64,000 nucleotides of DNA from contig JANEZZ010001679.1 of the NCBI GenBank assembly GCA_026122225.1, positions 682,001-746,000 on the forward strand, read 5' to 3'. The DNA comes from Heloderma charlesbogerti (Eukaryota > Chordata > Lepidosauria > Squamata > Helodermatidae). Below the pieces are notes generated by a model. The model did not search any database. It worked only from the letters and a program-made list of their open reading frames with translations, and had not been told where the DNA came from. Positions 55,490-64,000 of the stretch are shown here, piece after piece; position 1 is the first letter of the stretch; each line of letters starts with the position of its first letter. The translations under genes were made by a program, and so were the position numbers.

Positions 55490-55800
55490 GTGGCAATGGT
55501 CACCAACTTAGATGGCTTTAAAAGAAGATTAGATGAGGGCTCTGAATATCAGTTGCTGGAAACAACAGTAGGAGAGCATGTTAGCTTTGTGTTCTGATTC
55601 TGGACTTCTTGTGGACCAGTGGACGGCATAAGGTAGATCTCCAGGTGTTTTGGGCTTCAGCTCCCAGAAGCCCCTGCCAGCATGGTCAATGGTCAGAAGT
55701 GCTGGGAGGTTGGAGTCTGGAGATCATCTTTCTGTCCACCCCTGTCATAGGCATCAGGTTGGCTGCTGTGAGAAACAGGATGCTCAATTATATTGGCCTG
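55490..55800 (+). repeat. CR1-like fragment with a small insertion
   Basis: GGCAATGGTCACCAACTTAG, GGCTTTAAAAGAAGATTAG and, after 55610-55742, CATAGGCATCAGGTTGGCTG, GAAACAGGATGCTC. The middle (TCAGCTCCCAGAAGCCCCTG, AGCATGGTCAATGG) is a foreign repeat like that at 42885-42995. Confidence 0.6.
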
Positions 55801-58430
55801 GGCTGCTCATATTTTTTTCACAGGTCCTTTCTTTTAAGCCTACTGTCTATTTTGTCCCACTTTCCTTAGCCATCATGTCTCTTAGCCTGCCTTTCTAGCA
55901 CCCTTCTCCCCACCCCATAGTGTACAGCAATTCTCTCTCCCTCCCTCCCTCTCTCTCTCTCCCTCTCTCTCCCTTTCTCTCTCTGTGTGCACATGTGTTT
56001 GTGTTTTCTGTTTCTATGTTAATTACAATGGAGACTCAACCAGTCTTCTGATGCCTGAACTTTGATATTTTGTGTTTAATAGAATGACATTTTCAGGACT
56101 CATACTATTTCCCATGGATTCCTAGGCACCATGTGAGATGTTGCCTCATCCCTACTTTCTCCTAGGCTTTTTCTTCAGCTACATCTATCATAGAATCATA
56201 CAACAGTTGGAAGGGGCCTGTAAGACCATCGAGTCCAACCTCCTTCACATGACTTTCTCAGCTCCCTGTTTTACATTCTGCTTCAGGGGCAGGCAACCTC
56301 TTTTGTCCTAGGAGCCTCATGAAGCCTTATGGTGGGTTGAGGACTGTATACTGGGTGGTGGGTGGTGGGTGGTGAGCTTCCCTTCCCTCTTTTCTCTCTC
56401 ACTCATTATCTCTCTCACACATGTGCAGCAAACCAACATACAAGCACTTACACACACACACACACACACACACAATGGGGAGGCGGGTGATGGGTTCACA
56501 GAAATCCCATTATATGCCTCCACATGCCCTGAAACCTGGTTAGAGTTGGGAAAAGCTGTGGAAGGGGCCCCATGGGCTCCACATAAGTTGTCCAAGTGCT
56601 GTATGCAGCTCATGGGTCATGGGTTGCCCATTTGTGTCTAATTTGGCCAACTTGCTTGATCTACAGCCAACTTGACTCATGGCAAGATTCCCTAGAACTC
56701 CTCTTTCTCTCCCCCCTCTTCCCCAAAAGCAGGGGTCAGCCAGATCTGATATTTTGACCTGTATATCCCATCATCCTTCATTATTGACTGCACTGATTAG
56801 AGCTGATTACTAGTACACTGACTACTAGCTATAGACCAGAACATCTGGAGAGTCACAAGTTGTCCACCACTGCCCTATACTATGTAGCCCCTATGGGATA
56901 TATTCAAGCTCCTTCTTGTCTCAGTTCCCTGACAGTTTGGAATGAGTTAGCTTGCTCACAGCAGCTCAACCAATCTGTAAACACTGACTGCTTTGTTTCC
57001 TGAGCAGTTTGTTAATGTTCACACCAGATCAGGTAGCCAGTAACTTTGCTGCTACAAACATACTTTTTATTCATTTTTTGATTTGCTTAGTACATTTTTA
57101 ATGCACCCAATAACTAATGTACTCTGGGCAGATTATAACTAGTAAAAAAAAAAACCCAAAAACTAAAATACCATTCTATTTTATTTTTTATTTAAAAAAA
57201 CAAACATAAAATACAATACAAATATTGGAAAGAATAAAATATAATGCAGAACAATAAACAGCACAGGAATCAATAAAACAGCCATATTAACCTAGAACTA
57301 GGTCTCTAAAATGCCTGGGAGAAAAGGTCTTTGGTGCCAAAAGGATAGCAACATAGGCACCAGGCAAACCTCTTTGGGGAGTTTATTCCACAAGTGGGAT
57401 AAAATGGAGTTTATTCCATAATTTATTCCACAGTACAAAGTAGATTAGGAACCTCCATCTTCCACACCTGAAGAACATCAACCCTCAGCAGGCAATCAAA
57501 GGAATTAGGGAACAAATTAATTTTAGTGGTGAGTACTACAGTTTTGTTTTGCTTTTTTCATTTTCTACCATACCAATGCATAAAACATTTGACCATGAAA
57601 ATGTTTTCCAAAAGCGACTTCATCTCCATTGCAGGGAGTCTCATGACAACCACCTCAGTTAATTAATCCTTGAACCTTCAGTTGGCGGGCTTGTACGTTA
57701 AATGTAAAAAGGGCTCTCTTGATGTAATGGAAAGTGTTGGAAACCGGCTGTCATTCAGCTTGGGCCCGCGTGAACTTCAAGGGAAAATAATAACAACAAT
57801 AACAGCAGCCGCAAATTGTATTCTGTCTTGAGCTGTCCTTTATCACAGCACCATTACTAGTCAAGTGGGCTCATTACATAATGATGGGAAAGGTTTTGAA
57901 GCACGAAATGGTTCAGAGATTTGACAAATTGGAGTGGAGAAATAAAATGCGAAGCTCAGGAGGAAGGTAGCCAAATCTGCGATTTCCCCCGAGGCTTGAT
58001 GCATTTCTTCCATGCCATTGTCCTAATAATTACTTACTTTGTAAGGTTACATTTTAGAAACATGGACGTTACACTTTGTGGGTGTAAACGGCCACAAACC
58101 TCCACTCCAGCCAATTTGTGTAGATTGGGTAGTCCAGCTTCCTTCACCTAACAACCCAATCTTGATAAGGAATGGGTGAATCCATCTGTTTCACTTTCTT
58201 CCCATGGACTGGACTGAAATTCTCAACTATCTGCACTAGTCAAATTCAACAGGCACAGCTATGCCCAGCATGGGCATGTTGTAACTGCCTGCAATATAGC
58301 TGTTAAAGCCTGTCAGACAAAAAGAGGTGGCAACCCTAAGTCAGAACTAACATGACTTAGTTAGTTCCACAGGGAACAAACTGGAATCCACAGGGAGCAA
58401 AGTGCTCAGAGCCCTGGCCCTGGATGAATG
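55801..58430. other. Mostly unassigned non-coding DNA
   Basis: Contains (CT)n at 55935-55986, a short minus-strand CR1 terminus at 56188-56250 (TATCATAGAATCATACAACAG), (AC)n at 56446-56475, and a decayed repeat at 56730-56870. 57650-58130 is listed separately. No gene. Confidence 0.4.
57650..58130. other. Candidate conserved non-coding element
   Basis: About 480 bp free of repeat words, with balanced composition, CpGs kept and TAATTA/ATTTA homeodomain-like words (TTAATTAATCC, CATTACATAATGATGG, AATAATTACTTAC). No long frame. The texture is that of a developmental enhancer; conservation is not shown by this sequence alone. Confidence 0.35.
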
Positions 58431-58432
58431 AG

Positions 58433-58560
58433 GGCACAATCCTATGGGGAAGGCTGTAAGCCTCTGAACTTGGAGGCTTACAGCCATCCAGTGCAGAGTG
58501 GGAGGAGCAGTGGAGGTGATCTTCACCTCTGTCCTCCTCCCTCTTTGCATTTCAGCTAGA
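58433..58560. mobile_element. Harbinger-like MITE, left end
   Basis: GGCACAATCCTATGGGGAAGG matches the family end (GGGTGCAATCC). Followed by the hairpin AAGCCTCTGAACTTGGAGGC. No right end before the L2 fragment. Confidence 0.5.
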
Positions 58561-58831
58561 GGAACTGCATTTCAGCTGGCCTCTCCCCAAATGAACATAC
58601 CTGTTTTCGACGTTCAGCATCTAAGGTCCTCCTTCAAATGCCTCCTCAAGGGAAGCTTGGAAGGCAGCAACGAGGGAGAGGGTCTTCTCACTGGTGTCCC
58701 CGCATCTGTGGAACAAGCTCCCTGATGTGGTCTGCCTGGCACCGACATTGTTATCTTTTTGGCAACAGGTAAAGACCTATCTCTTTTCCCAGGCATTTGG
58801 CAGCACATGACAAGTTTTTAATCAGTCCTAG

Positions 58832-60112
58832 ATGCCACATGCCAGCAAAGTTATGCTCAAAATCCTACAAGCTAGGCTTCAGCAGTATGTGAACCAAGAA
58901 CTACCAGAAGTACAAGATGGGTTTCAAAGAGGCAGAGGAACTAGAGATCAAATCGCCAACATTCGCTGCATCATGGAGAAAGCAAGAGAATTCCAGAAAA
59001 AGATCTATTTCTGCTTCATTGACTACGCTAAAGCCTTTGATTATGTGGATCACAACAAACTGTGGCAAATTCTTAAAGAGATGGGAGTACCAGACCACTT
59101 CACCTGTCTCCTGAGAAACCTGTACGAGGGTCAAGAAGCAACAGTAAGAACCAGACATGGAACAACCGATTGGTTCAAAATTGGGAAAGGAGTACGACAA
59201 GGCTGCATATTGTCTCCCTGCTTATTTAACTTATATGCAGAGTACATCATGAGAAACACCGGGTTGGATGAATCACAGGTCGGAATTAAGATTGCCGGGA
59301 GAATTATCAACAAGCTCAGATACGCAGACGATACCACCCTAATGGCAGAAAGCGAAGAGGATCTCAAGAGCCTCTTGTTGAGGGTGAAAGAGGAGAGTGC
59401 AAAAGCTGCTTTGAAACTCAACATTAAAAAAACTAAGATCATGGCATCTGGCCCCATCACTTCTTGGCATATAGAAACGGAAGAAATGGAAGCTGTGACA
59501 GATTTTATTTTCTTGGGCTCCAAGATCACCGCAGACGGTGACTGTAGCCATGAAATTAAAAGACGCTTGCTCCTTGGGAGGAAAGCTATGGCCAACCTAG
59601 ACAGCATAGTAAGAAGCAGAGACATCACCTTGCCGACAAAGGTCCGTCTAATCAAAGCTATGGTTTTCCCAGTAGTAATGTATGGCTGTGAGAGCTGGAC
59701 TATAAGGAAGGCTGAGCGCCGAAGAATTGATGCTTTCGAACTGTGGTGCTGGAGAAGACTCTTACGAGTCCCCTGGACTGCAAGGAGGTCAGATCAGTCA
59801 ATCCTAAAGGATATCAACCCTGAGTGCTCATTGGAAGGACAGATACTGAAGCTGAAGCTCAAATATTCTGGCCACCTAATGCGAAGAGAAAACTCTCTGG
59901 AAAAGACCCTGATGCTGGGAAAGACTGAAGGCAAAAGGAGAAGGGGATGGCAGAGGATGAGATGGCTAGATAGCATCACCGATGCAATGAATATGAACTT
60001 GAGCACACTCCGGGAGAGAGCGGAGGACAGGAAGGCCTGGCGTGCTATGGTCACGAAGAGTCGGACACGACTTAATGACTGCTATGGTCATGAAGAGTCG
60101 GACACGACGTAA
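58832..60112 (+). pseudogene. BovB reverse transcriptase, C-terminal two-thirds, uninterrupted frame
   Basis: 426 codons without a stop. The ATG at 58832 is not a BovB start: it comes from the target-site duplication, and BovB coding begins at His3. RT signature blocks are intact: FIDYAKAFDYVDHNKL (62-77, motif A), GVRQGCILSP (120-129) and YADD (164-167, catalytic). The C-terminal region has YGCESWTIRKAERRRIDAF and LWCWRRLLRVPWT, normal for BovB. The stop follows SDTT. An intact frame suggests a recent insertion. Without endonuclease or RT N-terminus the product would be inactive in transposition. No promoter is evident. Confidence 0.9.
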
Positions 60113-60131
60113 CGACTGAACAACAACAACA
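58835..60131 (+). mobile_element. 5'-truncated RTE-BovB LINE
   Basis: Inserted in an L2 3' end. AGATG stands on both sides (58830-58834, 60132-60136). It starts inside the RT domain and runs to the BovB 3' end: GAGTCGGACACGACG(TAACGACTGAA)(CAA)n, with the GTCATGAAGAGTCGGACACG segment present twice (60049-60065 and 60087-60103). 5' truncation is usual for target-primed insertion. It lacks the endonuclease and the RT N-terminus, so it could not move on its own. Confidence 0.95.
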
Positions 60132-60325
60132 AGATGTGTCTTTAGTTATGACTAACTGTTCAAAGTTGTTTTAAGTTACGTATATGTTGTTTGCACATAT
60201 TGTTTGTGGGCTTTAATGTAAATGGCTTTTAAACTTTTTATATTGTATTTTAATGTTTTAACTTCTGTAAACTGCCCAGAGAGCTTCAGCTATGGGGCAG
60301 TATAGAAATGTAACACATAAAGATA

Positions 60326-60350
60326 ACAACAACAACAACAACAACAACAA
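60326..60350. repeat. (AAC)n microsatellite
   Basis: Eight AAC units, the tail of the L2 copy. Confidence 0.85.
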
Positions 60351-60351
60351 T

Positions 60352-60682
60352 AGATGGGCTTTTTCACCCATCTAACTGAGACATTGGAGAGAGGACAAAG
60401 CTGGGGAAGCCAGAGGATTCCTTATATGGTGACCTCTTCAGTCCCCTCCCTGCCCATGGGAACACCCCTTTCTCTCTGTAACAGCTGGAAAGGGGAGGGG
60501 GCAAGGAGCTCAGGCTCATGGGTCTGAGGTCAGAGTGCTGTCTATGACCTCAGATCCAGGAATATGAACTATCCTAACCACCCCCCAGATCTGTCTAAGG
60601 GCCACAGGATTTTACCCCCCATCTGTCTGTTTTGGGTTTTCCCGCACTGTTAAAAAAAAAAAAAATCTCAAGTTATTTTTGT
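60352..60682. other. Unassigned non-coding DNA
   Basis: No gene or repeat recognised; an A run lies at 60650-60665. Confidence 0.4.
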
Positions 60683-60906
60683 CCCAAATATTGTTGTTCA
60701 GTCATTAAGTCGTGTCCGACTCTCGGTCACCCCATGGACCATAGCACGTCAGGCCTTCCTGTCCTCCGCTCTCTCCCAGAGCGTGCTCAAGTTCATATTC
60801 ATTGCATCGGTGATGCTATCTAGCCATCTCATCCTCTGCCGTCCTAGTATGAAATAGACATTTTTCTGGAATTCGCTTGCTTTCTCCATGATCCAGCGAA
60901 TGTTGG

Positions 60907-62410
60907 TAGGGATGGACGAAAGTCCCTTACCTGTCCTCGAAGCTTGCTTCGCGGTGGGGGGGAGGTGCTTCGCTTCTCCCCCCGAAGTTCATGCGAGGGG
61001 GGGGAGGCACCCTGCCTCGCCCGGCCAAAATTCAGGCTGGGCGAGAGGCGCCCCATCCCTTGCCGGCGAAATTCAGGCCGGGTAGAAGCTAGGGGTGCAC
61101 GAAAGTCACTTACCTGGTCTCGCAGCTTGCTTCGCGGTGGGGGGGAGGCGCGTCGCTGCTCCCCCCAAAGTTCAGGCCGGGGGGGAGGCTTCCCTCCTCG
61201 CCCGGCCGAAATTCAGGCCAGGGGGGAGGCTTCCCGCCTCGCCCAGCCGAAATTCAGGCCGGGGAGGAGGCGCCTCACCTCGCCCGGCCGAGAAATAAAG
61301 AGTTAAAAAAAAACGCCCCCGTGATAGGCTACGTGACGATTTACGTAGCCTATCACGGCTGACTTTGCAAATCTAGCCGTGATAGGCTACGTTAATCGTC
61401 ACGTAGCCTATCACAGGGGCGTGGGTTTTTTTTTACTTTTCTTGGAATGGCGGTCGAAAGACCGGCTGCCGCCCCTGCCCCTGTCGAAGCCCTACCGAAC
61501 CGCTGCTGTGACCCGCCACCGGGAGCGACATTCGGGAAAGGTAAGTCCCATCCGGGGGGGGTGCGGGGGGCGGGTGCAGAGAATTTCTCCCTGAACCTAC
61601 TTCAGGGGGCCGAATACATTGGCACTCGGCCCCCCGAAGTTTCAGGAAGAAATTCTCCCCCATCCCTAGTAGAAGCGCCCCGTCTACCCGGCCGCGAAAA
61701 AAAAACAACCGCCCCCGTGATAGGCTACATAACGATTAACATAGCCTATCATGGCTAGATTTCCAAAGTCAGCCGTGATAGGCTACGTAAATTGTTACAT
61801 AGCCTATCACGGGTAACTTTGGGGGAAAAAAAGCATGTACGCAAATGGCGGCCCCCATAGGGAGCCGCCATTTGCGTTCCTTATTTGGTCCCTGTAGTCT
61901 ACGTAAAGATTTATGTAGACTACGGCGAAAATAAGGGCAACGCAAATAGTGTTCCCTTATTTTCACCGTAGTCTACGTAAATCTTTACGTAGACTACAGG
62001 GACCAAATAAGGAACGCAAATGGCGGCTCCCTATGGGGGCCGTCATTTGCATCCACGCTTTTATTTGTTATTTTTTCAAAGTCACCCATGATAGGCTACT
62101 TGACGATTAACGTAGCCTATCACAGCTGACTTTGGAGATCTAGCCATGATAGGCTACGTTAATTGTTACGTAGCCTATCACGTTTGTTTGTTTGTTTTTT
62201 TACTGCACTTGTAATGGCAGCGGTGGCAGCCGGTTGAAAGACCGGCTGCCGCCCCCGCCCCTGACGAAGACCCGATGAACCGGGACCTGCCGCCAGGAGG
62301 GATATTCGTGAAAGGTAAGTCCCATCCCTACCAACGTTGGCACTCGGCCCCCTGAATGCCTTGGCACTCGCCCCCCTGAAGTTTCGGGGAGAAATTCTCC
62401 CCTATCCCTA
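60907..62410. mobile_element. hAT-like hairpin element inserted in BovB, itself carrying a copy
   Basis: TAGGGATGGACGAAAGTCC...AGAAATTCTCCCCTATCCCTA with exact AATGTTGG duplication (60899-60906, 62411-62418). Inverted donor-like word at 60925-60932, forward one at 62313-62320. Its core (61713-62185) is a two-level palindrome centred near 61944. 61090-61668 is a younger element inside; without it and its TSD copy, the element is about 920 bp, like 10931-11889. Confidence 0.95.
61090..61668. mobile_element. Nested short hAT-like element (579 bp)
   Basis: TAGGGGTGCACGAAAG...AGAAATTCTCCCCCATCCCTA with exact GTAGAAGC duplication (61082-61089, 61669-61676). Donor-like words at 61108-61115 (inverted) and 61539-61546. 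It keeps one pair of GATAGGCTACGT hairpins (61322-61414) but lacks the AAATGGCGG and TAGTCTACG modules, so it is an internally shortened member of the subfamily. Confidence 0.95.
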
Positions 62411-63577
62411 AATGTTGGCGATTTGATCTCTAGTTCCTCTGCCTCTTCGAAACCCAGCTTGTACTTCCGGTAGTTCTCGGTTCACATACTGCTGAAGCCT
62501 AGCTTGTAGGATTTTGAGCATCACCTTGCTGGCATGTGAAATGAGCACAATTGTACGGTAGTTTGAACACTCTTTGGCATTGCCCTTCTTTGGAATTGGA
62601 ATGTAAACTGACCTTTTCCAGTCTTGTGGCCACTGTTGAGTGTTCCAAATTTGTTGGCATATTGAGTGCAGCACTTTAACAGCATCATCTTTTAGGATTT
62701 TAAATAGCTCAGCTGGAATACTGTCATCTCCACTAGCTTTGTTGTTAGTAATGCTTCCTAAGGCCCACTTGACTTTACTCTCTAGGATGTCTGGCTGAAG
62801 TTCAGTGACCGCACTACCATGGCTATCAGGGACATTAAGATATTTGCTGTATAGTTCTTCTGTGTATTCTTTCCACCTCATCTTAATCTCACCTGTTTCT
62901 GTTAGGTCCTTGCCTTCTTTGTCCTTTATCATGCCCGTCTTTGCAAAAAACGTTCCGTTGAGTTCTCCGATTTTTTTGAAAAGATCTCTAGTCTTTCCCA
63001 TTCTATTGTTTTCTTCGATTTCTTTGCACTGTTCATTTAAGAAGGCCTTCTTGTCTCTCCTTGCTGTTCTCTGGAACTCTGCATTCAGCTGGATAAATCT
63101 TCCCCTTTCTCCCTTGCTTTTCGCTTCCCTTCTTTCGTGAGCTACTTGTAAAGCCTCATCAGACAGCCACTTTGCTTTCCTGCATTTCTTTTTCTTTGGG
63201 ATGGATTTCGTTGCTGCCTCCTGAACAATGTTACGGACCTCCATCCATAGTTCCTCAGGCACTCTGTCTGTCAGGTCTAATCCCTGAAATCTATTCCTCA
63301 CCTCCACTGTATATTCATAAGGGATATGATTTAGGTCATACCTGAATGGTTTAGTGGTTTTCCCTACGTTCTTCAATTTAAGCTGAAATTTTGCAAGAAG
63401 AAGTTCATGATCTGAGCCACAGTCAGCTCCAGGTCTTGTTTTGACTGGCTGTATAGAGCTTCTCCATCTTTGGCTGCAAAGGACATGATCAATCTGATTT
63501 CGATTTTGATCTGGTGATGTCCATATGTAGAGTCGCATGTTGTGCTGTTGGAAAAGAGTGTTTGCTATGATCAGCAT
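62411..63577 (-). pseudogene. BovB ORF fragment: end of endonuclease, linker, RT start
   Basis: An open frame of 389 codons (63577 down to 62408; the last codon lies in the inserted element). It holds the endonuclease end with IWTSPDQNRNQIDHVL (18-33) and SDH (55-57, the conserved C-terminal EN triad member), a basic linker with KSIPKKKKCRKAKW, and the RT N-terminus WALGSITNNKASGDDSIPAE. It stops at GTRDQIANI, where the hAT-like element enters; the next residues (a MEKAREF-type block) are on the far side at 60906. Upstream the endonuclease frame is broken (63650-63840), so this is not a full gene. Confidence 0.9.
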
Positions 63578-64000
63578 GTTCTCTTGGCAAAACTCTATTA
63601 GCCTTTGTCCTGCTTCCTTTTGTACACCAAGGCCATGCTTGCCTGTTATCCCGGTGATTTCTTGACTTCCTACTTTAGCATTTCAATCCTCTATGATGAA
63701 GAGGACATCTTTTTTTTGGTGTTAGTTCTAGAAGGTGTTGTAGGTCTTCATAGAACCGATCAACCTCAGCTTCTTCGGCCTCAGTGGTTGGGGCATAGAC
63801 TTGAATTACTGTGATGTTGAATGGTTTGTCTTGAATTCATACTGAGATCATTCTATCATTTTTAAGATTGTACCCCAGTACTGCTTTTCCCACCCTTTTG
63901 TTGACTATGAGTGCTACTCCATTTCTTCTAAGGGATTCTTGCCCACAGTAGTAGATATGATGGTCACCTGAATTAAATTTGCCCATGCTTGTCCATTTGA

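Larger units (their letters stand above)
58580..60325 (+). mobile_element. L2-like LINE 3' end, split by BovB
   Basis: 58580-58834 encodes LRSSFKCLLKGS-like pieces, then a LPDVVCLAPTLLSFW and VKTYLFSQAF-like end. It resumes at 60137 with TGTCTTTAGTTATGACTAAC, and ends with TAAACTGCCCAGAGAGC, GGGGCAGTATAGAAATG and (AAC)n at 60325-60350. BovB lies between. Confidence 0.8.
60683..64000 (-). mobile_element. RTE-BovB LINE, internally deleted and split by nested hAT-like elements
   Basis: Minus strand. From right: endonuclease (64000 to about 63400, e.g. IYYCGQESLRRNGVALIVNK with later lesions), linker, RT N-terminus to 62411, the hAT-like insert 60907-62410, then RT coding 60906-60848. At about 60842 the sequence jumps to the C-terminal RWLDSITDAMNMN region and 3' tail (to 60683), so some 930 bp of RT found in the other copy are missing. 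It runs off the right edge. Confidence 0.93.

Overview
The window reads as repeat-dense, non-coding squamate reptile DNA (lizard or snake). The lineage call rests on three things seen together: RTE-BovB LINEs; a full-length tRNA-derived SINE whose 3' tail matches the BovB tail (the Sauria SINE pattern); and abundant CR1, L2-like and CORE-SINE copies. I found no convincing host protein-coding exon. Every long open frame with recognisable protein similarity belongs to a retrotransposon (BovB, CR1 or L2-like). The rest of the sequence looks intergenic or intronic, with a few low-repeat blocks that could be conserved non-coding DNA.

Layout. 1-480 holds a minus-strand BovB fragment. 1-9 kb has L2-like, CORE-SINE and LTR pieces, a 3-bp-TSD MITE (4805-5232) and the first large hairpin-rich hAT-like element (6413-7678). 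9-21.9 kb is dominated by non-autonomous hAT-like elements, several nested (an L2 inside one at 9260-10136; one inside another MITE at 10676-12128). 22-31 kb has L2, CR1 and two solo LTRs. 31-41 kb has hAT-like elements at 31.6 and 34.6-36.6 kb, CR1, a 5S-rRNA-derived fragment and long low-repeat tracts. 41-49 kb has a solo LTR with perfect TSD, another MITE, three more hAT-like elements, L2 copies in both orientations and a tRNA-SINE. 49-50.7 kb is a rearranged BovB copy split by a hAT-like element. 51.5-52.4 kb has two hAT-like elements back to back, sharing a target site. 54.5-55.5 kb is a CR1 split by a Sauria SINE. 58.4-60.3 kb is an L2 split by a 5'-truncated BovB with an uninterrupted 426-codon frame. 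60.7-64 kb is a second BovB (minus strand) split by a hAT-like element that itself contains another.

The most distinctive content is a group of non-autonomous hAT-like transposons, recognised by TAGGGATG...CATCCCTA ends and 8-bp target-site duplications (six or more exact, others 6-7 of 8). The largest subgroup is made of palindromes at two scales: about 30-bp hairpins sit inside arms of about 230 bp that are themselves inverted. Nearly every copy of that subgroup also carries AGGTAAGT (a 5' splice-donor-like word) near both ends, pointing outward. No transposase is present here, so these copies would depend on an enzyme encoded elsewhere. Nested insertions with intact TSDs give a relative order of events. 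Element class names rest on ends, TSD length and recognised protein similarity; no library search was possible.
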